DNA of 6,583 nucleotides from Gammaproteobacteria bacterium. GTDB taxonomy: Bacteria > Pseudomonadota > Gammaproteobacteria > Pseudomonadales > Azotimanducaceae. The stretch's first letter is position 1. Each line of letters starts with the position of its first letter. The notes below the pieces were generated by a model. That model searched no databases. It saw only the letters and a program-made list of their open reading frames with translations, and was not told the origin of the DNA. The DNA is taken from NCBI GenBank assembly GCA_002712135.1, contig PASO01000028.1, forward strand, positions 37,174-43,756, written 5' to 3'. The position numbers were made by a program, and so were the translations under genes. Shown here piece by piece: positions 1-6,495 of the stretch.

Positions 1-680
1 GTTGGATCATCCTCGTAGATGAACCGAATGACGTTACCGTTACATATCAGTACGCCGTTCTCCTGATCAACACGAATGGTCCCGTTGAAACTCCCATGAA
101 TGGAATCCTGTCGCAGCAGACTCGCTCGACGTTCCAAATCCAGTTCTTTATCCTTCGGAGGCCGAAGCACAACTGCTTTCTGAACCAGATTGTGGCCCCC
201 GGCAGTTTTCTCCACCAACAACCTTGTAACTAAACGACCAATTCGACCAAACCCATAAACTACCACATCAGTTGGCTTCTGAGGGCCGGTATCGTGCGCA
301 CCAGTGATATCCCGACACTCGTTCTTAACAAAAGCCTGCATGCGTTGTTGGTAGTCCTCAACCGTCGGGTCAGGGTTTTGTTCCATAAACGTCGTTGTCA
401 GCTTGCCAATATCAACATGCGCTCGCCCTAGATCCAGTTCACACAGAATAGCCAGGATTGGATGTGTTTCAAACTCTGACATCTCATTACGCTCGATCTG
501 GCGCACTGCTCGGTGGGCCTTCATCAGCTCGATGACAGATAGATTGTAAAGAGGTACTCCATAGATGTAGATAACAACATTTCTGCGATATAGACCGCCG
601 ATCAAAGGGATCATAGCCTCAGCAAGCGCCTCACGATCTTTCCAATCCGCAAATACACTATCTAATCCGGGTTTAGCCAC
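1..680 (-). CDS. gap: Glyceraldehyde-3-phosphate dehydrogenase with long N-terminal extension (3' end cut off by window edge)
   Basis: This is the N-terminal 226 residues of a phosphorylating GAPDH, which interconverts glyceraldehyde-3-phosphate and 1,3-bisphosphoglycerate with NAD(P) in the cytoplasm. The Rossmann dinucleotide-binding motif VVVYGFGRIGR is at residues 139-149, and the GAPDH signature LLRQDSIHGSFNGTI is at 188-202. The catalytic SxxC region lies beyond the window. Ordinary GapA proteins begin about ten residues before the GFGRIGR motif; here about 138 residues precede it, as in the roughly 480-residue GAPDHs of Pseudomonas and relatives (recalled, e.g. PA3001), where a gluconeogenic role has been proposed. 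The GTG at 680-678 is chosen because AGGAG lies 7 bases upstream, an in-frame TAA stands at 701-699 with no other start between, and the first ATG is only at codon 23. The gene lies downstream of the protease gene on the same strand, with its own candidate promoter in the gap. The family call is firm; the physiological direction is inference. Confidence 0.94.
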   Translation of the reverse strand, partial: MAKPGLDSVFADWKDREALAEAMIPLIGGLYRRNVVIYIYGVPLYNLSVIELMKAHRAVRQIERNEMSEFETHPILAILCELDLGRAHVDIGKLTTTFMEQNPDPTVEDYQQRMQAFVKNECRDITGAHDTGPQKPTDVVVYGFGRIGRLVTRLLVEKTAGGHNLVQKAVVLRPPKDKELDLERRASLLRQDSIHGSFNGTIRVDQENGVLICNGNVIRFIYEDDP

Positions 681-687
681 GTAATGA

Positions 688-692
688 CTCCT
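688..692 (-). promoter_or_regulatory. Shine-Dalgarno sequence for the gap GTG start
   Basis: AGGAG on the minus strand is spaced 7 bases from the GTG at 680. It is the only strong ribosome-binding sequence near the 5' end of this frame and is the main reason for preferring the non-ATG start. Confidence 0.65.
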
Positions 693-734
693 ATAGTGTT
701 AGGTTGAATATCCGAGCAAATATTTATAAAAGCC

Positions 735-763
735 ATTATCACAGAGAAGTAACATAAGACCAA
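735..763 (-). promoter_or_regulatory. Candidate sigma-70 promoter for gap (extended -10)
   Basis: On the minus strand, TTGGTC (763-758, 3 of 6 matches to the -35 consensus) is separated by exactly 17 bases from GATAAT (740-735, 5 of 6 matches to TATAAT). The -10 is preceded by TG one base away (TGTGATAAT), giving an extended -10, which can offset a weak -35. Transcription would start near 728 and leave a leader of about 45-50 bases ending in AGGAG. The rest of the 681-911 spacer shows no gene, no clear hairpin terminator after the upstream protease gene, and only very short open frames. Read-through from the protease gene into gap is therefore possible as well. The site is read by eye. Confidence 0.5.
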
Positions 764-911
764 ACTTACGGGATCAGATCAGCTTCTAATCACCATGTTC
801 ACATTGACAGCAAGTAAATACGCTACCCAAAAAGCCTACTAAAGGAACAGCCGCTCGCAAAGAAACTGGGACACAATGTTAAGCAAATTAGGTGACTACA
901 CATTACGAGAC

Positions 912-1985
912 CTAGCGTCGCCGAATCTGCAGCACCGCGCGACTTTGATCAATGCGAAAATCATAGTGTCGCAGAAAGTTCATACCTAGAAGCCCATTTA
1001 CTCCTGAAGGCATCTCCAGCGGTAGCGCACCAACGGCAATGGCCGATATGCTCGCATCCCCAAGAGACAGTTCGTCAAGGGTGATCACCGGCGCCTCAAT
1101 CACACCATTAGCGGTTGAGAACAACTCTCGTGGTTTACCATTCAGGTTGTAGCCAATATCCTCAATCACGTCACTGTCAATCACAGTCATGGCTGCACCT
1201 GTGTCAATCAGCAACCGTACTTCCTGCCCACGATCAAGAAACGCGCCAATAACAAATTGATTACCAGTTTTCGTTAGCGCTATTTCTTCTAGATCGTGTT
1301 CCATTTGCACGTTGTTAGCCTCTACCTGGGCGATCAGGTCACGCGCCTGGTCCCCAATAAACCCGTGCGAATTCTGAATCTGCGAAAGTGGCATCATCGC
1401 GCCTTCGTAGTTTCCCATTTGTATTCGTAGCATCCCGAGCTTAAAAAAATACCGCACACGCTCCGGCATTACGTAGGTTATCTCCTCATATAATTCATCC
1501 AGCACGTCAAACCGCTCAAGAAATAACAACTCCGATGCATAGGATTCAGTTACCGAGTCAAGCAGCTGGCCTACCAACTCATCTTCTTCAAGATCTGACG
1601 CCAGAATATCTGCTTCTTTAATCCATGCTAGTGCCTGGTCAAACTGGCCAGCCAAGTGCAATAGATCGATGACTGAGGCGCGCATTCTCAAACTAGCGCC
1701 ATGAGTTGAAGCGAATGCTTCGACTAGCTCGGTTGCTCTGCTCGCTCGATCCTGAATAGTGCCTTCGTCCTGCAATATGAGCCGTCGAATGAATTCATCT
1801 TTTCCGGCGCTCAACTCAACGACACGCGTCATATCGCTCGCGATATAATAAGTGAGTGCCGAAGATGTATCACTAAGGTCGTAAACAATTTGAGCCGGCG
1901 CCCTTGTATCGTTGCCAAGGTGCCAGCCGACTACTAAGCCTAGTACAAACACACAGATGAGCGCTATAACAAAGGTGTATCGCAT
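912..1985 (-). CDS. Membrane-anchored TPR-like protein with C-terminal retropepsin-type aspartic protease domain
   Basis: The product has 357 residues. Residues 4-21 (FVIALICVFVLGLVVGWH) form one hydrophobic segment without a lipobox or clear signal-peptidase site, so it is probably an N-terminal membrane anchor with the rest in the periplasm. Residues about 45-225 are helical and acidic with TPR-like pairs (around 106-127, and 177-203 with GMLRIQMGNYEGAMMPL). Residues about 240-357 are a clan AA single-lobe aspartic protease: LLIDTGAAMTVID at 258-270 carries the catalytic Asp261, and GLLGMNFLRHYDFRID at 331-346 is the second family signature. Single-lobe enzymes of this type act as homodimers. 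The ATG at 1985 has AGGA 10 bases upstream, and the hydrophobic anchor begins right after it. The gene is divergent from mfd and upstream of gap. The catalytic motif looks intact. Substrate and role are unknown; the TPR part suggests a protein partner. The domain calls are firm, the periplasmic orientation is inferred. Confidence 0.88.
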   Translation of the reverse strand: MRYTFVIALICVFVLGLVVGWHLGNDTRAPAQIVYDLSDTSSALTYYIASDMTRVVELSAGKDEFIRRLILQDEGTIQDRASRATELVEAFASTHGASLRMRASVIDLLHLAGQFDQALAWIKEADILASDLEEDELVGQLLDSVTESYASELLFLERFDVLDELYEEITYVMPERVRYFFKLGMLRIQMGNYEGAMMPLSQIQNSHGFIGDQARDLIAQVEANNVQMEHDLEEIALTKTGNQFVIGAFLDRGQEVRLLIDTGAAMTVIDSDVIEDIGYNLNGKPRELFSTANGVIEAPVITLDELSLGDASISAIAVGALPLEMPSGVNGLLGMNFLRHYDFRIDQSRAVLQIRRR

Positions 1986-1990
1986 GCGAT
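1979..1990. repeat. Perfect 12-bp palindrome over the protease start codon
   Basis: ATCGCATGCGAT reads identically on both strands and is centred between 1984 and 1985, inside the ATG start codon of the minus-strand protease gene. The symmetry stops at the next base on each side (T1978 against C1991). The palindrome is certain; a role as an operator is only a possibility, since about one or two 12-bp palindromes are expected by chance in a window of this size. Confidence 0.6.
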
Positions 1991-2078
1991 CATTATCCTG
2001 AAATTCAATCGATGCTACCCCTTGAGATATGCGGACAGGGGAGTAACCTTCTCATCGTTTCTTCAACTGAGTATCCCA
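1986..2078. promoter_or_regulatory. Divergent intergenic region between the protease gene and mfd
   Basis: These 93 bases must carry, or lie next to, the promoters for both divergent genes. No pair of hexamers is convincing. On the minus strand GATAAT (1997-1992) resembles a -10 but has no good -35, and it would give an almost leaderless message. On the plus strand TTCAAT (2004-2009) and GATATG (2026-2031) are spaced 16 bases apart and match weakly. A strong Shine-Dalgarno-like AGGGGAG sits at 2037-2043 on the plus strand but no standard start codon follows at normal distance. A weaker ACTGAG (2066-2071) sits 7 bases before the preferred mfd ATG. Confidence 0.4.
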
Positions 2079-5000
2079 ATGGGTGTTTTGTCCATAGACA
2101 ATAGCATGATTCCCCATCAGGCTGCTGATCGCCGCGACTGGCGAAACCTCCCGGGCTCCTCGGCGTCCCTTTCTATTGCCGCCGCACTGCAAGCGAAACC
2201 AGGTGCATGCCTTGTCATCACCCAGGATTCAATCACTGCGGAACAAATTCGTAACGAAGTCGAATTTTTTCTCCCAGAGACACCAGTACTTGCATTTCCG
2301 GATTGGGAAACCCTTATCTACGACAGCTTTTCACCCCACCAGGATATCATTTCAGACCGTTTACGGACCTTAAACGAGTTGCCCACTCTGGATTCCGGCG
2401 TAGTCATCGTGACGGCTAATACTGTCATGCAAAAGCTCGCGCCCCCACACTTCATTCTGGGCAGCAGCCTGATGCTATCGGTCGGTCAAAAACTAGATTT
2501 CGCGCAGATGCGCCGCAAACTGGAAGCCGCAGCTTACAGATACGTAGACAATGTATTCGAACATGGGGAATTCGCGTTGCGTGGTTCCATCATGGATATC
2601 TTTCCAATGGGAACTGACACACCTTATCGCATTGATCTGTTCGACGACGAAATAGAATCCTTGAGAACCTTTGAAACAGAAACACAACGCTCAATCGAAA
2701 AAGTAACTGCAGTAGAACTGCTACCCGCTCGTGAATTCCCATTAACTAGTGAAGCAATCAAGGGCTTCCAGGATCAATGGCATGAACGACTCTCCAGCCA
2801 TAGAGACTCGCCAATCTACCAGGACGTTACCGCGAGTATGTCTCCTGCGGGAATCGAATACTATCTGCCACTTTTCTTTGAAGAGATTGCATCGCTATTC
2901 GACTATCTGCCGCAAGATACACTAATCTTCACCACCGATATTGAAGGTACCCTGCACCATAACTGGGATCAGGCGTCATCTCGTTATGAAAACCTTCGGC
3001 ACGATATCTTAAAGCCCATTCTACCCCCGGCAGACATCCTACTATCTCCCAACGAGTTATTTTCCCTGATAAAGTGCTATCCGAGAATCGAGCTTCGTTC
3101 GGATGATACTGGCAGGGGGCGACGTTTTCCGTTCGCAGCCATGCCTGAAGTGACAGCCAACGAACGTGCTCATCGACCACTTGCCGCACTAGAAAAGTTC
3201 CTCTCGGACACCACTAACCGATTACTGATCACAACCGAGTCTCAGGGTCGACGTGAAATCGTGGACGAGTTATTACAGCGCAACCAACTGCGCGCTTCGG
3301 TGGTTCATGACTGGCAATCCTTTCTGCACAGCGATCAAAAGTTTTGTCTCTGTGTAGCAGACCTTGAGCGAGGTTTCACTGAGCCAGATTCCAACCTGGC
3401 ACTAATCACAGAGCAACAACTTTTCGGTAGACGCGTGCTACAAAAACGTCGCCGAGAAAGAGAGCGAGACAACGCCACCGAGCTCGTCATTAAGAGCTTA
3501 ACTGAACTGCGCATTGGCGCTCCAGTCGTTCACATTGAACACGGTGTCGGTCGCTATCTGGGTCTGCAAACACTATCAATAGATGATCAGGACACTGAGT
3601 TTCTTTGCCTAGGATACCAAGAGAACGCCAAACTCTACGTCCCCGTCGCGTCTCTGCATCTAATCTCGCGCTATAACGGGTCCGAAGAAAGTAATGCTCC
3701 CCTGCATCGTCTTGGCGGTGATGTTTGGCATAAAGCTAAACGTAAAGCGGCCGAACAGATACATGATGTTGCTGCCGAACTGCTAAATATTTACGCACGT
3801 CGAGCGGCCAAGAAGGGTTTCGCTTATGCACTCCCTGATGGGCCTTATCAACAATTCGTCGCGGCTTTCCCTTTCGAAGAAACACCCGACCAGGAACAGG
3901 CTATTACCAATATTATTGCGGATATGATTAATGATAAAGCAATGGACCATCTTATCTGTGGCGATGTCGGTTTCGGCAAAACTGAGGTCGCGATGCGTGC
4001 TGCCTTCATCGCGGTACAAGCTGGCAAACAGGTCGCTGTCCTCGTTCCAACAACGCTGCTTGCACAGCAACACCATGACACCTTCAAAAGCCGTTTCGCT
4101 AATTGGCCAGTTAATGTGGATTCAATATCGCGCTTTCGAACTAAGAAAGAACAACAGGCGATAATCCAGCGAATGAAAAACGGTAAGATTGATATCGTCA
4201 TCGGCACTCATGTGCTTATCCAGGATGACGTCGAATTCAACGATCTGGGACTTTTGGTAATCGATGAGGAGCACCGATTTGGAGTACGCCAAAAAGAGAA
4301 ACTAAAGTCATTGCGGGCCGAGGTGGATATTCTCACCATGACTGCAACCCCAATTCCCCGCACTCTCAATATGGCAATATCGAACATGCGGGACCTCACG
4401 ATTATCGCAACGCCACCAGCTCGCCGCCTTTCAATAAAGACCTTCGTAAGACCACATAACGAGGAACTAATTAAAGAAGCGATTCAACGTGAACTGCAAC
4501 GCGGGGGGCAGGTGTATTACCTGCACAACGAAGTTAAAACTATCGAGCAGACAACTGATAAATTGCAACAACTTATTCCAGAGGCGCGCCTTGCAATCGG
4601 TCATGGGCAAATGCGGGAACGTGAGTTGGAGCAGGTAATGTCGGATTTCTATCACAAGAAAGCAAACGTACTGGTCTGCACGACTATTATCGAGACTGGT
4701 ATCGACATCCCTAACGCTAACACCATCATCATGGATCGCGCAGATAAGTTTGGCTTAGCTCAGGTACACCAATTACGCGGACGTGTTGGGCGATCACACC
4801 ATCAGGCTTATGCTTATTTACTGACCCCACACCCTTCAGTAATGACCTCGGATGCTAAGAAACGACTGGAAGCCATTTCGGAAGCTCAGGATCTAGGGGC
4901 CGGCTTCATCCTAGCCACCCACGATCTTGAAATTCGAGGCGCTGGCGAACTACTTGGTGACGAACAGACTGGCAATATGCAAATCATAGGTTATTCACTT

Positions 5001-5534
5001 TATATGGATATGCTTAATCAGGCAGTTAAAGCTATCCGGGATGGTAAAACACCGAACCTTGATAGACCTCTGCACGACGGTACCGAAATTAATCTCCGCG
5101 TACCCGCACTTATCCCAGACGACTACCTGCCGGACGTGCATGCAAGGCTAGTACTCTACAAACGCATTGCTAATGCCGAAACGAAGGATCAACTGCGAGA
5201 ACTCCAGGTAGAAATGATTGACCGCTTCGGACTGCTACCGGATGCCACGCGAAATCTTTTTCGGGTCACCGAAATCAAACTTCAGGCAGATCGACTCGGC
5301 ATCAAGAAGATCGACTCTGGTGTTGAAAATGGCAGAGTGGAATTTCAACAGGATACGCTGATTGATCCAGGTGCGATTGTTGACCTTGTGCAATCCGAAC
5401 CACATCGCTATAAGTTAACAACGGCAAACCAACTTAGCTTCCATGAAGAGATGGCGGAACCTGAAACCCGTTTTACCAAGGTAGAACGTTTACTGGACAG
5501 TTTGGAGAAGAAAAGAATTGCCATTGCGAGTTAG
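2079..5534 (+). CDS. mfd: Transcription-repair coupling factor Mfd
   Basis: Mfd is a cytoplasmic ATP-driven DNA translocase that pushes stalled RNA polymerase off DNA and recruits UvrA for strand-specific nucleotide excision repair. From the ATG at 2079 the protein has 1151 residues, against 1148 in E. coli. In order: the UvrB-like module (about 1-330) with DWETLIYDSFSPHQDIISDR; Arg168, Arg184 and Phe188, matching by position the E. coli UvrA-contact residues I recall as R165, R181 and F185; the polymerase-interacting domain (about 478-532, RIGAPVVHIEHGVGRYLG); and the translocase with Walker A GDVGFGKTE (628-636, Lys634), DEEH (729-732), TATP (755-758) and QLRGRVGR (898-905). The TRG motif follows with Arg929 and HDLEIRGAGELLGDEQTG (948-965, Arg953), then the C-terminal regulatory domain. 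The frame is open back to a TTG at 2022, but ATG 2079 fits family length, aligns with the remembered Pseudomonas N-terminus (MSVL against MGVL) and has ACTGAG 7 bases upstream. ATG 2106 is the alternative. The 3' end overlaps csiV by 17 bases. No key residue is missing. Confidence 0.98.
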   Translation: MGVLSIDNSMIPHQAADRRDWRNLPGSSASLSIAAALQAKPGACLVITQDSITAEQIRNEVEFFLPETPVLAFPDWETLIYDSFSPHQDIISDRLRTLNELPTLDSGVVIVTANTVMQKLAPPHFILGSSLMLSVGQKLDFAQMRRKLEAAAYRYVDNVFEHGEFALRGSIMDIFPMGTDTPYRIDLFDDEIESLRTFETETQRSIEKVTAVELLPAREFPLTSEAIKGFQDQWHERLSSHRDSPIYQDVTASMSPAGIEYYLPLFFEEIASLFDYLPQDTLIFTTDIEGTLHHNWDQASSRYENLRHDILKPILPPADILLSPNELFSLIKCYPRIELRSDDTGRGRRFPFAAMPEVTANERAHRPLAALEKFLSDTTNRLLITTESQGRREIVDELLQRNQLRASVVHDWQSFLHSDQKFCLCVADLERGFTEPDSNLALITEQQLFGRRVLQKRRRERERDNATELVIKSLTELRIGAPVVHIEHGVGRYLGLQTLSIDDQDTEFLCLGYQENAKLYVPVASLHLISRYNGSEESNAPLHRLGGDVWHKAKRKAAEQIHDVAAELLNIYARRAAKKGFAYALPDGPYQQFVAAFPFEETPDQEQAITNIIADMINDKAMDHLICGDVGFGKTEVAMRAAFIAVQAGKQVAVLVPTTLLAQQHHDTFKSRFANWPVNVDSISRFRTKKEQQAIIQRMKNGKIDIVIGTHVLIQDDVEFNDLGLLVIDEEHRFGVRQKEKLKSLRAEVDILTMTATPIPRTLNMAISNMRDLTIIATPPARRLSIKTFVRPHNEELIKEAIQRELQRGGQVYYLHNEVKTIEQTTDKLQQLIPEARLAIGHGQMRERELEQVMSDFYHKKANVLVCTTIIETGIDIPNANTIIMDRADKFGLAQVHQLRGRVGRSHHQAYAYLLTPHPSVMTSDAKKRLEAISEAQDLGAGFILATHDLEIRGAGELLGDEQTGNMQIIGYSLYMDMLNQAVKAIRDGKTPNLDRPLHDGTEINLRVPALIPDDYLPDVHARLVLYKRIANAETKDQLRELQVEMIDRFGLLPDATRNLFRVTEIKLQADRLGIKKIDSGVENGRVEFQQDTLIDPGAIVDLVQSEPHRYKLTTANQLSFHEEMAEPETRFTKVERLLDSLEKKRIAIAS
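5504..5507 (+). promoter_or_regulatory. Shine-Dalgarno sequence for the csiV-family TTG start, inside mfd
   Basis: GGAG lies within the last codons of mfd, 10 bases before TTG 5518, in a purine-rich stretch (GGAGAAGAAAAGAA). It favours TTG 5518 over the second in-frame TTG at 5524, which would be 16 bases away. The first in-frame ATG is codon 51 and would remove the signal peptide. Confidence 0.6.
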
Positions 5535-6495
5535 TCATCGGGCACTGCTGATATGTGCTGCGCTGGCGTATCAATTTACAGCACACGCCATCTCAGACGA
5601 CGCACTACCAGAAGAGGATTACAGTAACTGGTATCAAGTGGAGGTCGCAGTTTTCAGGCCGCGAGACATGCAGGCTAACGGTGAGATCTGGCCACTCACG
5701 TCATTTAACTATCCAAAGGATATGATCTCGGTCGGCAGCATTGACGTAAAACCAGATTCTATCCACCAGCTTCGGCAACTGATTGAATTCGAAAAGATGC
5801 TCCCTCGTGAGCAAGAGGTGACCGAATTACCTCCGATCGCCTTTCTGTTTGAACAATCTAGCAGGCAACAGCGTAACCAGCAACTGCTACAGGAAGAACT
5901 CCAGAATGAAATGCTCCTTGATGCACAAGCAGGCAATCCTGAGCGGCTTGAGATAGCAAACACCGTCGATCATAGACAACTACGCGACATGCTAACCAGA
6001 CCAAGACCAGAGGCTTTCCGGGAACTGGAAAGCGATCAGCTCAACCTGGGTGAGGTTTCTAGCAGTCTGCAACGCTCTTCGCAATTTGACCTACTCTCTC
6101 ATCGCGCTTGGTTACAACCATTGACCACCAAGGGCACACCTATTCTGATCCAAACAGGCAAGCGCTACGATCAATTCCATGAGGTAGACGGTACGCTGAC
6201 GTTTAGTCTTAGCCGCTATTTGCACGTAGATGCTAACCTTTGGTTTACGGAGTTCACACCCAGGTACAACCAGCAGAAACTGTTACGGCTTAACAACCAG
6301 GACATCGATGAAGAAACGAGAAAGGCTTATCCCGAGCTAGTTGCACACGCTCGCGAGCACAACACGCATATACCACTGCAATCGTATCGAATGAGCCAAT
6401 CTCGCAGAATGCGGAGCAACGAAATGCATTACCTCGACCACCCCTTCTTCGGGGTGGTCATCAAGATCTTACGGTATCAACCGACCAGCGAGTGA
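5518..6495 (+). CDS. csiV: CsiV-family periplasmic peptidoglycan-binding protein
   Basis: The product has 325 residues and resembles the CsiV family (Pfam PF10972, recalled). In Vibrio cholerae, CsiV binds peptidoglycan and promotes synthesis by PBP1A through LpoA. The N-terminus is a clear signal peptide: Arg4 and Arg8, a hydrophobic core (9-20) and an AHA site, with cleavage likely after Ala24. Family features are NWYQVEVAVFRPRD (37-50), LTFSLSRYLHVDANLWF (227-243) and SQSRRMRSNEMHYLDHPFFG (293-312). A polar, glutamine-rich and probably coiled-coil stretch spans about 113-135. A TTG start is chosen because it gives an intact signal peptide and GGAG lies 10 bases upstream. The frame overlaps the end of mfd by 17 bases, so translation is probably coupled and the gene has no promoter of its own that I can see. 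Family assignment is strong; the PBP1A/LpoA role in this organism is transferred from Vibrio and unproven. LpoA and PBP1A are not in the window. Confidence 0.9.
   Translation: MPLRVSHRALLICAALAYQFTAHAISDDALPEEDYSNWYQVEVAVFRPRDMQANGEIWPLTSFNYPKDMISVGSIDVKPDSIHQLRQLIEFEKMLPREQEVTELPPIAFLFEQSSRQQRNQQLLQEELQNEMLLDAQAGNPERLEIANTVDHRQLRDMLTRPRPEAFRELESDQLNLGEVSSSLQRSSQFDLLSHRAWLQPLTTKGTPILIQTGKRYDQFHEVDGTLTFSLSRYLHVDANLWFTEFTPRYNQQKLLRLNNQDIDEETRKAYPELVAHAREHNTHIPLQSYRMSQSRRMRSNEMHYLDHPFFGVVIKILRYQPTSE
6436..6459. repeat. Perfect 9-bp GC-rich inverted repeat near the 3' end of csiV
   Basis: GACCACCCC and GGGGTGGTC flank a six-base TTCTTC loop. The stem lies within csiV, in the codons for the conserved DHPFFGVV motif, with its 3' edge 36 bases before the gene end. 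No T-run follows on either strand, so it does not qualify as a classical intrinsic terminator. On the minus strand it would come 17 bases after the stop of the possible convergent frame. Confidence 0.7.

Noticed and set aside
782..815. A TGTGA-N6 segment on the minus strand resembling a half CRP site upstream of gap.
   Set aside because: Only one half fits; the second half matches about two of five consensus bases, so it is within chance.
815..911. Search for a terminator after the protease gene stop, and for a short gene in the 681-911 spacer.
   Set aside because: No stable GC-rich hairpin with a T-run is visible, and the few ATG frames are 15-26 codons without a good ribosome-binding site.
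3783..4207. Minus-strand open frames of 97 and 119 codons inside mfd.
   Set aside because: They lie opposite the most conserved Mfd translocase codons, show no recognisable motif, have unlikely composition rich in Cys, Ser and Ile runs, and lack ribosome-binding sites. They are antisense shadows of mfd.
5709..5963. Minus-strand open frame of 84 codons opposite the csiV-family gene.
   Set aside because: It is a Ser/Cys-rich product of reading the glutamine- and leucine-rich csiV codons in reverse; no start signal and no family resemblance.
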